64,000 bases of DNA from Bellilinea sp040754815. GTDB lineage: Bacteria > Chloroflexota > Anaerolineae > Anaerolineales > Anaerolineaceae. The notes beneath the pieces were generated by a model. That model was not told where the DNA came from, searched no databases, and worked only from the letters and a program-made list of their open reading frames with translations. The translations under genes were made by a program, and so were the position numbers. The number at the start of each line of letters is the position of its first letter. Position 1 is the first letter of the stretch. Location of the stretch: contig JBFMBX010000003.1 in the NCBI GenBank assembly GCA_040754815.1, positions 124,001-188,000 on the forward strand. Direction: 5' to 3'. This document shows positions 43,624-52,400 of this stretch, in pieces.

Positions 43624-46323
43624 TTAGAAGCGTTTTTGTTTCAACTTGGCGAGAATTGTGTTCATAATTCCACCATCGAGATAATATTGGATTTCTTTAG
43701 GGGTATCCAGCCTTATAACGGCATTAAAGGTGATCACCGAACCATCATCGCTGGCCGCCTCGACCGTTACCTCTTTGCCGGGAAACAGGTCAGCGCCAAT
43801 ATTTTTAATCGAATAAACCTCATTTCCCTTCAGGCCGAGTGTATGGGCGTTTTGACCGGGTTTGAATTGTAAGGGGAGCACTCCCATCCCCGCCAGATTG
43901 GAACGATGGATGCGTTCAAATGATTCGGCGATGACAGCTCTGACACCGAGCAATAAGACACCTTTAGCTGCCCAGTCGCGGCTGGAACCGGTCCCGTATT
44001 CTTTACCGGCGATGATAATCAACGGAACGCCCTCCGATTGATAGCGCATGGCAGCATCATATATTGTCATTTGCTCTCCGGAAGGAAAGTGACGGGTATA
44101 ACCACCTTCCACACCCGGCAGCAATAAATTTTTCAATCGTATGTTGGCGAAAGTGCCGCGTGTCATGACGCGATCATTGCCGCGTCTTGAGCCGTACGAA
44201 TTGAATTCAGATGGTGGGACACCTTTACTGATCAGGTACTGCCCGGCAGGACTGTTAACGGCAATACTGCCGGCGGGAGAAATGTGGTCGGTGGTAATCG
44301 AATCTCCCAACAACGCCAGCACACGGGCATTCAGGATATCTTTCCCTTTACCGGGTTGAATGTCAAAGAACGGAGGCTCCTGTAAATAGGTGGAATTTTC
44401 ATCCCATTGGTAAAGAAGATTATCTCCGGATTGAATTTTATTCCACTGCTCGCTCATCCGGTAAATTTCAGCATAAGCATCGGCAAACATTTCCGGGCGG
44501 ATGTGGCGGTGGATGTGTTCTTCCACTTCTTTCGAGGAAGGCCAGATATCCCGCAGATAGACAGGTTGACCGTCCTTTCCCGTACCAAGCGGTTCGTGCA
44601 ACAGGTCAATATCAACCGTTCCGGCCAGAGCATAGGCAATAACGAGGGGAGGAGAGGCTAAAAAGTTAGCGCGGGTTTGCGGGCTGATGCGCCCTTCGAA
44701 ATTGCGATTACCGGATAGGACGGCGCCTACGACAAGGTTATTTTCTTTGATGGCATTGACAATTTTTTCCGGTAAGGGACCGGAATTGCCGATACAGGTT
44801 GTGCAGCCATAGCCAACCAGGTGAAACCCCAGGGCTTCTAAATCGTCCATCAGGCCGGCATCACTCAAATAATCGGTGACCACGCGGGAACCGGGGGCAA
44901 GAGAGGTTTTAACATACGGCTTTACCTTTAGACCTTTTTCGACGGCTTTTTTAGCCAGCAAGCCTGCACCCATCATCACGAAGGGATTGGAAGTATTGGT
45001 ACATGAGGTTATGGCAGCAATCACCACCGAACCGTGTTTCAGTTCAGATGTCTTGCCATTGTTGGGGATTATGGCACTCTTACTCAAATCCTCAGGCGGA
45101 ATGCCGAAGCCGTTTTCGGTTTTGGGGGCAATTAACGAGCGCTGAAAGACTGTACGGACTTCGCGCAAAGGAATACGGTCCTGCGGCCTTCGCGGCCCGG
45201 CGACGGATGGTTCTATGGCGCCGAGGTCAACTTCCAAAACCTGAGTATATTCCGGATCGGGTGTTGAGCTGGTGCGGAAAAGCATTTGAGCTTGATAGTA
45301 GGCTTCGACGAGATCAACCAAGGAATCGGGACGATTGGTCAGGCGCAGATAGTCTAAGGTTTGATAATCAACCGGGAAATAGAGCATGGTTGCGCCGCTT
45401 TCAGGGGTCATGTTGGCAATCATGGCGCGATCTGCCAATGCTAGATGATTGAGCCCCGGCCCGAAGAATTCCACAAATTTATCCACCACGCCCAGTTTGC
45501 GTAAAGATTGAATTATGAAAAGGGTCAGGTCGGTTGGGGTTACCCCTTCTCTCAACTTACCGGTCAAGCGGACACCGATGACATCGGGAGCAACAATTTC
45601 AATGGGTTCACCCAGCATGGCGGCGACGGCTTCAATTCCACCAACACCCCAGCCGACAACCCCAAGGCCGTTAATCATGGTGGTATGGGAGTCGGTGCCG
45701 ACCAAAGTATCTGGAAATACCAGCGTGGTATCACCTTTTTCTTGGGTAAGGACAACCGTTGCAAGATATTCGAGATTTACCTGATGAACGATACCGGAAG
45801 CGGGGGGTACAACTTTCAGATTTTGGAATGCCTTTTGTGCCCAGTGGAGGAACTCGTACCTTTCGCGGTTGCGTTGAAACTCCAGTTCGGCATTGTAGCG
45901 ATAGGCATCCGAACTGGCATAATAATCAACCTGAATGGAGTGGTCAATGACCAGATCTACTTTGACAACGGGATTGACCTTTCGCGGGTCATCCTGCATT
46001 CTGGCAAGAGCAGAGCGCATGGCTGCCAGATCGTTGATGACCGGGACGCCGGTAAAATCCTGAAGAATGACACGCCCGGGAAAAACGGGGATAATTGGGC
46101 GGTTTAACTGATGAGGCTGCCAGTTGAGCAGATTAGTAACATCCGCCTCGGTAGTTTGACCCTCGTCTTTTTTGCGAAGCACACCTTCGAGTAAAACTCG
46201 AATGGAGAAAGGCAGGCGATTTAATTGATCTATACCTGCACCGGGAGCGTTGATCAGGGGGTAAAAAGCAAAATGCTGATCGTTGATCTGAAGGTATGCA
46301 TGATGGGGATTATTGGTGGTCAT
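43624..46323 (-). CDS. acnA: Aconitate hydratase AcnA type
   Basis: Interconverts citrate and isocitrate in the TCA cycle through a 4Fe-4S cluster. The protein has 899 residues, the normal length for AcnA/IRP-type enzymes. Cluster cysteines are seen in AAITSCTNTSNP and CTTCIGNSGPL; SRGNDRVMTRGTFANIR and GSSRDWAAKG are active-site segments of the swivelling domain. AGGAGAGG precedes the ATG and a strong promoter lies upstream. Confidence 0.97.
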   Translation of the reverse strand: MTTNNPHHAYLQINDQHFAFYPLINAPGAGIDQLNRLPFSIRVLLEGVLRKKDEGQTTEADVTNLLNWQPHQLNRPIIPVFPGRVILQDFTGVPVINDLAAMRSALARMQDDPRKVNPVVKVDLVIDHSIQVDYYASSDAYRYNAELEFQRNRERYEFLHWAQKAFQNLKVVPPASGIVHQVNLEYLATVVLTQEKGDTTLVFPDTLVGTDSHTTMINGLGVVGWGVGGIEAVAAMLGEPIEIVAPDVIGVRLTGKLREGVTPTDLTLFIIQSLRKLGVVDKFVEFFGPGLNHLALADRAMIANMTPESGATMLYFPVDYQTLDYLRLTNRPDSLVDLVEAYYQAQMLFRTSSTPDPEYTQVLEVDLGAIEPSVAGPRRPQDRIPLREVRTVFQRSLIAPKTENGFGIPPEDLSKSAIIPNNGKTSELKHGSVVIAAITSCTNTSNPFVMMGAGLLAKKAVEKGLKVKPYVKTSLAPGSRVVTDYLSDAGLMDDLEALGFHLVGYGCTTCIGNSGPLPEKIVNAIKENNLVVGAVLSGNRNFEGRISPQTRANFLASPPLVIAYALAGTVDIDLLHEPLGTGKDGQPVYLRDIWPSSKEVEEHIHRHIRPEMFADAYAEIYRMSEQWNKIQSGDNLLYQWDENSTYLQEPPFFDIQPGKGKDILNARVLALLGDSITTDHISPAGSIAVNSPAGQYLISKGVPPSEFNSYGSRRGNDRVMTRGTFANIRLKNLLLPGVEGGYTRHFPSGEQMTIYDAAMRYQSEGVPLIIIAGKEYGTGSSRDWAAKGVLLLGVRAVIAESFERIHRSNLAGMGVLPLQFKPGQNAHTLGLKGNEVYSIKNIGADLFPGKEVTVEAASDDGSVITFNAVIRLDTPKEIQYYLDGGIMNTILAKLKQKRF

Positions 46324-46357
46324 TACCGCCTCTCCTAATGGAATTGGATATTATAGG

Positions 46358-46386
46358 ATTATAATCTCAACATTTTTCGACTTCAA
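46358..46386 (-). promoter_or_regulatory. Promoter of acnA
   Basis: Minus strand TTGAAG (46381-46386), a 17-bp spacer and TATAAT (46358-46363), predicting a leader of about 28 nt. Confidence 0.75.
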
Positions 46387-46488
46387 GTTTTCTGGGGAAT
46401 TTAGAGTAAGTTGCCCGGCTTCGGCGGGTTTGGATTGAGCGTTGTTAAAAGAATGATAAAAAAAATTTTAAGATTATGGACTTGTTCG

Positions 46489-46518
46489 TTGTTATTTTTA
46501 GGTATATATTTGTATAGT
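46489..46518 (+). promoter_or_regulatory. Probable promoter of PhnDCE-type operon
   Basis: TTGTTA (46489-46494), an 18-bp spacer and TATAGT (46513-46518), divergent from the acnA promoter, about 45 bp before the binding-protein ATG. Confidence 0.5.
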
Positions 46519-46566
46519 ATGGTCGCCTTGAGCGCCCATAAAATCCCCACAGAAAAGGAGAAGAGA

Positions 46567-47697
46567 ATGAAACGCCAAAAGTTGTTTGTTCTTGTGTCCT
46601 TGTTGGTGGTGGCTGCATTCGTTTTAACCGCATGTCAGCCAGCAACAACACCGACGGCTGAGCCGACTACACCCCCGGCCACCGAAGTCCCTACTCAACC
46701 GCCGGCTCCCACTGAAGTACCGCCTACGCCGACCCCTGAGCCGCCCAAGATTGGAACCGCTGAGCGGCCTATCAAAGTTTTATTTGTTCCATCAGTGGAT
46801 ACGCAGGTGATCGTCAGCGGCGGCCAGATCATGGCAGATGCGCTCAAGAAAGCCACCGGCCTTGAATTTGTTGTGAGTGTGCCGACCTCCTACGCCGCGA
46901 CTATCGAGGAAATGTGCGCCTCGCCGGAAGATACAATTGGCTTCATTCCCGGTCTGGGATATGTGCTGGCCAATCAATTATGCGGTGTGGATGTGGCCTT
47001 CAAAGCAGTGCGCTTCGGGATGGATGTCTACTATGCTCAATTCCTTGTGCGACGGGATAGTGATATTCAATCGCTTGAGGATTTGAACGGAAAGAAATGG
47101 GGGTATGGTGATGCCGGTTCAACTTCCAGTTACATGGTACCGCTGGTGATGTTGCAAGAGGCAGGTGTCACACCATCGGAATCGGTAGAAACCGGTGGTC
47201 ACCCCCAAGCCGCCAAAGCCCTTTACAACGGCGAAGTGGACTTTGCGACGACCTTCTATTCACCTCCGCTGAAACCTGAAGGAATGGAGCCGTGGAAACC
47301 GGGGGATGATCCTGATATTCCCGAAGATCTGGTTGATGACTGCAAGGTTACTGAGGATGGCAACAACATTGATTGTGGCGGTTGGATTGTGATGGATGCC
47401 CGCCGCAACCTGCGAACTGAAGCTCCGGATGTGGTGCAGAAACTGCGTATTCTGACCATCAGCCCTGCTATCCCCAACGATACGCTATCCTTTGGCCCGG
47501 ATTTCCCCGCAGACTTACGCGCTCAAATCGAACAGGCGCTGGTGGATTTTTCAAAGACTGAAGAATGGAAAAATTCCATCGGTAACAGCGATTTTTACGG
47601 CTGGACCGGGTTGAGCCCGGCCGAGGACAAGGAATATGACTTTGTCCGCAAGATGGTCGAAGCGGCAGGGATTACGCTGGAAGGGCTCGGCCAATAA
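46567..47697 (+). CDS. phnD: PhnD-family ABC substrate-binding lipoprotein
   Basis: From the ATG at 46567, preceded by AAAAGGAG, the protein has 376 residues. The longer frame from 46411 passes through the promoter and is rejected. Lipobox VLTAC follows a hydrophobic signal, then a Pro/Thr linker (PTPEPP type). The mature part is a PhnD/SsuA-like binding protein with FVPSVDTQVI, WGYGDAGSTSSYMVP and EVDFATTFYSPPLKP. The family binds phosphonates, phosphite or related oxyanions. No C-P lyase or phosphonatase is in the window, so the substrate is open. Confidence 0.88.
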   Translation: MKRQKLFVLVSLLVVAAFVLTACQPATTPTAEPTTPPATEVPTQPPAPTEVPPTPTPEPPKIGTAERPIKVLFVPSVDTQVIVSGGQIMADALKKATGLEFVVSVPTSYAATIEEMCASPEDTIGFIPGLGYVLANQLCGVDVAFKAVRFGMDVYYAQFLVRRDSDIQSLEDLNGKKWGYGDAGSTSSYMVPLVMLQEAGVTPSESVETGGHPQAAKALYNGEVDFATTFYSPPLKPEGMEPWKPGDDPDIPEDLVDDCKVTEDGNNIDCGGWIVMDARRNLRTEAPDVVQKLRILTISPAIPNDTLSFGPDFPADLRAQIEQALVDFSKTEEWKNSIGNSDFYGWTGLSPAEDKEYDFVRKMVEAAGITLEGLGQ

Positions 47698-47725
47698 TCT
47701 TATCATGAATGTGGTTTGAAAATCG

Positions 47726-47766
47726 GGTATCGCCAGGGGAAGAGTCAATCAATCCCTGGCGATACC
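47726..47766 (+). terminator. Intercistronic hairpin between phnD and phnC
   Basis: A perfect 13-bp stem (47726-47738 with 47754-47766; GGTATCGCCAGGG) with a 15-nt loop in the 101-bp gap. As in the BMP-type operon, it probably allows excess binding protein over ATPase. Confidence 0.6.
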
Positions 47767-47798
47767 TCTAAACTCAAGGAAAAGGAAAAAAATCGAGG

Positions 47799-48551
47799 AT
47801 GTTGATTGTAAAGAATCTGTCCAAGATTTATGAAGGGGGCGTTCAAGCCTTACATGATGTAAGTTTTGAAGTTCCAAAAGGTCAGTTTCTGGCAATTATT
47901 GGCTTGAGCGGTTCGGGAAAATCTACCCTGTTACGCTGCATTAACCGACTTGTGGAACCAACTGCTGGAAAGATCATCTGGAATGGGGTGGATATTACGG
48001 CTGCCACACAGGATGAACTGCGGTATATCCGCAGAAAAATAGGGATGGTTTTCCAGCACTTCAACCTCGTACTGCGTTCGAAAGTTATTACCAATGTACT
48101 GGCAGGCAGATTAGGTTATGTCAACCCGGCGTGGAGTTTAATCAACCGGTTTCCCAAGGAAGATATTCAGATGGCGATGAAGCAACTGGAACGGGTGGGT
48201 ATTGCTGATAAAGCCTTTAACCGGGCGGACGAATTGAGCGGCGGTCAACAGCAACGGGTTGGGATTGCGCGGGCGATGATGCAGCAACCTGAAATGATAC
48301 TGGCTGATGAACCGGTGGCCAGTCTGGATCCGGTGCTGGCGCACAGTATTATGCAATATCTGGAAAATATCAATAAAGAAGATGGGGTAACGGTGCTGTG
48401 CAGTTTGCATTTTCTGGATCTGGTTCATCGGTATGCCGACCGGGTAATTGCCCTGAACGAAGGAAGATTGGTTTTTGATGGATTGCCGGAAGAAATTGAT
48501 GACAAGAAATTCAAAGAAATATACGGCAAAGATGCTGAACGGGTGGGGTAA
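47799..48551 (+). CDS. phnC: Phosphonate-type ABC transporter ATP-binding protein
   Basis: The protein has 250 residues and one ABC domain: Walker A IIGLSGSGKSTLLRC, Q-loop GMVFQHFNLV, signature LSGGQQQRVGIARAM and Walker B MILADEPVASLD. It energises the PhnE-type permease encoded two bases downstream. The ATG is preceded by a weakly matched purine stretch (GGAAAAGG further up). Confidence 0.93.
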   Translation: MLIVKNLSKIYEGGVQALHDVSFEVPKGQFLAIIGLSGSGKSTLLRCINRLVEPTAGKIIWNGVDITAATQDELRYIRRKIGMVFQHFNLVLRSKVITNVLAGRLGYVNPAWSLINRFPKEDIQMAMKQLERVGIADKAFNRADELSGGQQQRVGIARAMMQQPEMILADEPVASLDPVLAHSIMQYLENINKEDGVTVLCSLHFLDLVHRYADRVIALNEGRLVFDGLPEEIDDKKFKEIYGKDAERVG

Positions 48552-48553
48552 AT

Positions 48554-50377
48554 ATGTTTAGAGATAAAAAATACCGCGCCATTTTTCGTTCCATTGGTGT
48601 TGGGCTGGCTGTTTTATTTGCTTTGATTGTGTATGCTTATGGTTTTCAGGTTACCAAGGTGAATCTGGAAGAAACCCGATCCCCGCGGAGGCAGGAGCAG
48701 CTGGTGCGAATTTTGAGAGCGCTGGCAAAACCGGATATTTTCACCTATGAGAAAATTGAAGTGAGTGTAGATGTGCCGATTATGGTACCCTGCCCACCGG
48801 AAGGATTCACCCCTCCGCCGGTTAACCCTGATGAACCCTACATGGTTGTCGAACCTGCCTGTGCGGAGCCCGGAGATACGGTTCGGATCTCAGGTTTTAA
48901 TTTTGAACCCAATACAAGCGGACCTGTTGCTTTTATTCCACCCAGTGAGGTAACTTTACAATTGGGGACAATGGAAGTGGATGCCAATGGACAATTTACC
49001 ATTGAGGTAAAGTTGCCCAAGCGACCGGAACAGGTGGTTCAGCACATCCGGGCTACCACACGCGAAAATGTGGGCTTGCCGAAGTTTACAAAAACGGCGA
49101 TTGACACATGGGAAAAAATTATTGAAACCATTTTTCTTGCTTTGCTGGCAACCACCATTGGGACTATCTTAGGGGTTCCCCTCAGTTTCTTTGCGGCTAA
49201 AAACATCATGCAGGATGTAAAAAGCCCGCTCATCAGCATCGCATTGAATGTTTTGATGATACCCATAGCGGTTGTGGCGGGCATTTATTTGACAGGATTT
49301 ATTAAGGATTTATCAAATCATCTTGCAATTTCTGGATGGCTTGAGCTGGCAGGTTTTATTTCAGGACCGGTGTTGTTTATATACATTTTTCGGTGGGCAG
49401 TACCCACGGCTGAAGAAAAGATACCCGGTTTCGGATTGCGTCTCGTGCGTGTACTTTCTCTTTTGGTAAGCGCTTGCGTGGTTGTTTTGAGCCTTGATCT
49501 ATTGAGTAAATTGACCATTCGGGCAGGCGATTATCTGATTCCCCGTCTTGGTGAGTGGGGTTTTATCGGCAAGTTTGTCCGAGACATTGGTGATATCCTT
49601 GGCATGATGTTGGTGGTACTCGTTGCTGCCGGCATGGCGGGGGTATTCAGCAGTGTTGCTGATCGAATTGGAAAGACAATTGCCTATAAACTTCCGATTT
49701 TACCCGCCAAAGCAATTACGGTGGTGATCACAACAATGGCGTTTGCCTCCTTGCTGGTGTTGATAATGGCAGGGCTAAACTGGTTTTACCAGTTCAATAA
49801 CCCGGCTGTTCAATACTGGTATCCGGCGGGGATTGGCGGTCTTTTAGGACTTTTTGCTTCGCTCAGGCTAGCTCCAAAGGATGATTTACCGGTTGGGTTT
49901 GTGATTTATTACTTATCCCGAACACTCTGGAATGGGTTGCGATCCATTGAGGCGCTGGTGTGGGTGATTGTCTTTGTAGTGTGGGTGGGGATTGGGCCAT
50001 TTGCCGGTGTGCTGGCGCTTTCATTGCATACCATTGCCGCGCTGACCAAATTGTATTCTGAACAGGTGGAAAGTATCATGCCCGGACCATTGGAAGCCAT
50101 AACAGCCACGGGGGCAAACCGCTTGCAGACGATTATTTATGCGGTCATTCCTCAAATCATTCCGCCGTATATTTCTTTTACCATGTACCGCTGGGATATC
50201 AACGTGCGTATGTCCACCATCATCGGTTTTGCGGGCGGCGGCGGTATTGGATTTTTGCTGTATCAGAATATTAACCTGTTGAACTACCGCGCTGCGAGTG
50301 CCCAGATGTTGGCCATTGCCATTGTGGTTGCGGCGATGGACTATCTTTCCTCAAAGATGCGCGAAAGGTTTGTATAA
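48554..50377 (+). CDS. phnE: PhnE-type ABC permease with large extracytoplasmic insertion
   Basis: The protein has 607 residues against 260-290 for typical PhnE. A membrane anchor (about residues 12-32) is followed by a roughly 150-residue domain outside the membrane with an IPT/TIG-like stretch (ACAEPGDTVRISGFNFEP). The permease part begins near residue 190 (IETIFLALLATTIGTILGVPLSFFAAKN), is interrupted by four or so extra hydrophobic segments, and resumes with the EAA-type loop GPLEAITATGANRLQTIIYAVIPQ. Two bases separate it from phnC. The extra domain may contact the binding protein; this is inference. Confidence 0.88.
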   Translation: MFRDKKYRAIFRSIGVGLAVLFALIVYAYGFQVTKVNLEETRSPRRQEQLVRILRALAKPDIFTYEKIEVSVDVPIMVPCPPEGFTPPPVNPDEPYMVVEPACAEPGDTVRISGFNFEPNTSGPVAFIPPSEVTLQLGTMEVDANGQFTIEVKLPKRPEQVVQHIRATTRENVGLPKFTKTAIDTWEKIIETIFLALLATTIGTILGVPLSFFAAKNIMQDVKSPLISIALNVLMIPIAVVAGIYLTGFIKDLSNHLAISGWLELAGFISGPVLFIYIFRWAVPTAEEKIPGFGLRLVRVLSLLVSACVVVLSLDLLSKLTIRAGDYLIPRLGEWGFIGKFVRDIGDILGMMLVVLVAAGMAGVFSSVADRIGKTIAYKLPILPAKAITVVITTMAFASLLVLIMAGLNWFYQFNNPAVQYWYPAGIGGLLGLFASLRLAPKDDLPVGFVIYYLSRTLWNGLRSIEALVWVIVFVVWVGIGPFAGVLALSLHTIAALTKLYSEQVESIMPGPLEAITATGANRLQTIIYAVIPQIIPPYISFTMYRWDINVRMSTIIGFAGGGGIGFLLYQNINLLNYRAASAQMLAIAIVVAAMDYLSSKMRERFV

Positions 50378-50402
50378 ACCGGAACGTTTCACTTTTAAAT
50401 AA

Positions 50403-50437
50403 GAGACGCTGGCGAAGGCTGGCGTCTCGTTTATTTT
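50403..50437 (+). terminator. Terminator of PhnDCE-type operon
   Basis: GAGACGC (50403-50409) pairs with GCGTCTC (50422-50428), followed by GTTTATTTTT. Confidence 0.75.
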
Positions 50438-50470
50438 TCCCATTTTATTAGCGGGATTATAATTTTGGGT

Positions 50471-51655
50471 ATGAATCAATCGGATGATTCTCAAATCCGC
50501 ACCAGCAGCGATGCCGATTTAGCGTTTGCGGTAGTTGTTCTGGCTTCGTTCTTTGCGGCTTTCAGTTCCATGAAGACAGCCACGCCGCTTGAAATCATTC
50601 TGATGATTGTGCTGGGAACGGCTTATCTTGCTTTGGGTATTTACGGATTTGGCTATTGTGTCCGCACTCAAAATTTGATGTTGAGTATCGGCTATTTTGG
50701 GGTGCAAATTTTTTTAGGCTCTTGGATTGTTTATTTAAGCAAAGGCGCAGGCTTTAATGCGATGGTTTTATTGCCTCTGGCCGGTCATGCGGTTATTCTC
50801 TTGCCGCGCAGGATCAGTTACTTTGCTCAATTTTCAATTCTGGTGGGATATGTGGGGGCGGTTTATGCTTTTTCCGAAAATTTACAGGTTGTTTGGGATG
50901 GGATGCCGATTTTTTTTGCGGGGTTGGTTTTCATTGTAGTCTTTACTCAAATGGCTTTGAACGAAGAAGCATCCCGGAGAGAGGTTGAACGGCTGGTCAA
51001 AGAATTGACTCAGGCGAATCAACAACTGCGGGATTACGCCGCCCAGATTGAAGAAATGGCCATCATCAAAGAGCGAAACCGACTGGCTCGCGAAATACAC
51101 GATGGTTTAGGTCATTATTTGACCAGCATTCACATGCAAATCAAGGCGGCCAGCGCTTTGCTGGCAAATGACCCGAAAAAGTCGGCAGAACATTTGCAAA
51201 AAGCAACCTCTTTAACTCAAGAGGCATTGGCAGATGTTCGCCAGTCGGTTGGTACATTGCGCAGCCAACCGAATCAGTATACTCCCCTGGATAAAGTGAT
51301 TTTACAATTGTTCGAGACAGTTAAGACCTTTGGGATTGAACCTGCTCTGGAAGTGCGCGGGGTTTCGCGGGAGATTAGTGCCACCACTTATTGGACGCTC
51401 TACCGTGCCGTTCAGGAAGGAATTTCGAACGCCTGCAAACATTCGAACGCTCGAAATTTATGGGTGTGCCTGGATTATTCTGCTCCCGATGCGGTCGTTT
51501 TGACAGTCAAGGACAACGGCATTGGGAGTGATGATTTAAAAGAAGGTTTTGGTTTGATGGGGTTGCGAGAAAGGGTTCAAATCGTCGGTGGTGAATTTGA
51601 GATTTTTTCCAACCCCAATGAAGGCTTTGGCTTCAGCATTAAGGTGCCCGTATGA
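50471..51655 (+). CDS. Sensor histidine kinase, NarL/DesK type (HisKA_3)
   Basis: About 394 residues. Five or six membrane helices fill residues about 15-155, with no clear extracellular sensor domain. A short coiled coil (about 160-205) leads to the HisKA_3 dimerisation domain with phospho-acceptor His210 in AREIHDGLGHYLTS. The HATPase domain has EGISNACKHSNA and KDNGIGSDD plus GFGLMGLRER. TATAAT (50458-50463) ends seven bases before the ATG and no Shine-Dalgarno is seen, so the mRNA may be leaderless. It overlaps the response regulator by 4 bp. The stimulus is unknown. Confidence 0.92.
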   Translation: MNQSDDSQIRTSSDADLAFAVVVLASFFAAFSSMKTATPLEIILMIVLGTAYLALGIYGFGYCVRTQNLMLSIGYFGVQIFLGSWIVYLSKGAGFNAMVLLPLAGHAVILLPRRISYFAQFSILVGYVGAVYAFSENLQVVWDGMPIFFAGLVFIVVFTQMALNEEASRREVERLVKELTQANQQLRDYAAQIEEMAIIKERNRLAREIHDGLGHYLTSIHMQIKAASALLANDPKKSAEHLQKATSLTQEALADVRQSVGTLRSQPNQYTPLDKVILQLFETVKTFGIEPALEVRGVSREISATTYWTLYRAVQEGISNACKHSNARNLWVCLDYSAPDAVVLTVKDNGIGSDDLKEGFGLMGLRERVQIVGGEFEIFSNPNEGFGFSIKVPV

Positions 51656-52308
51656 TACAAAAAATCAAGATACTTTTAGTAGATGACCAAGCCCTTTTTC
51701 GGGAAGGACTGCGCACATTGCTGGATTTGCAGCCAGATTTTGAAGTGGTTGGTGAGGCTTCGCAAGGGGAAGAAGCCTTAAGAATGGCAGTTAATTTAAG
51801 TCCACACGTCATTTTGATGGATTTAAGGATGCCGGTAATGGATGGTGTCACCGCAACCAGAAGGATCAAAGAAACATTACCGCAATGCAAAGTAATTGTA
51901 TTGACGACTTTCGATGACGATGAGGATGTTTTTGAAGGTTTGCGCGCAGGTGCGGTAGGGTATTTATTGAAAGACGTATCATCCGAAAAACTATATGAGG
52001 CGATTCGTTCGGCTGCGCGGGGAGAATATTTCCTGTTACCTTCCATCACGGCAAAGGTGATGGCGGAATTTGCACGAATGGCAAGACCGCCGAAATCATT
52101 TGTTGATGAAGGGGGAGTCAAATTATCTGCGCGAGAGTTGGAGGTATTAAGACTGGTGGCTCAAGGCGCAAGCAATAAGGAAATTGCCGAAACATTGGTC
52201 ATAGCCGAAGGAACTGTAAAAAATCATCTGACCAATATCCTTTCCAAGCTGGAAGCACGCGACCGAATGCAGGCAGTCATCCGGGCGCGCGAGTTGGGAT
52301 TAATATAG
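51652..52308 (+). CDS. NarL/FixJ family response regulator
   Basis: The protein has 218 residues. Receiver domain with LLVDDQALFR and phospho-acceptor Asp57 in VILMDLRMPVMDG, Thr in LTTFDDDEDV and Lys in YLLKDVSS. The C-terminal LuxR-type helix-turn-helix has LSARELEVLRLVAQGASNKEIAETL and VKNHLTNILSKL. It is the cognate partner of the kinase (ATGA overlap). The membrane protein 92 bp downstream on the same strand is a candidate target or co-transcribed gene. Confidence 0.94.
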   Translation: MIQKIKILLVDDQALFREGLRTLLDLQPDFEVVGEASQGEEALRMAVNLSPHVILMDLRMPVMDGVTATRRIKETLPQCKVIVLTTFDDDEDVFEGLRAGAVGYLLKDVSSEKLYEAIRSAARGEYFLLPSITAKVMAEFARMARPPKSFVDEGGVKLSARELEVLRLVAQGASNKEIAETLVIAEGTVKNHLTNILSKLEARDRMQAVIRARELGLI

Positions 52309-52400
52309 GACAAATGGGCTGTGACTGAGGTTGTGACTTTTTACTCATCTCAACTGGTTGTTTTGAATTTATGATGTAAACAACATTTAAGGAGGATGCT

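Noticed and set aside
46411..46566. Longer start for the PhnD-type lipoprotein
   Set aside because: The region contains the promoter; only the ATG at 46567 has a Shine-Dalgarno and puts the lipobox at the correct distance.
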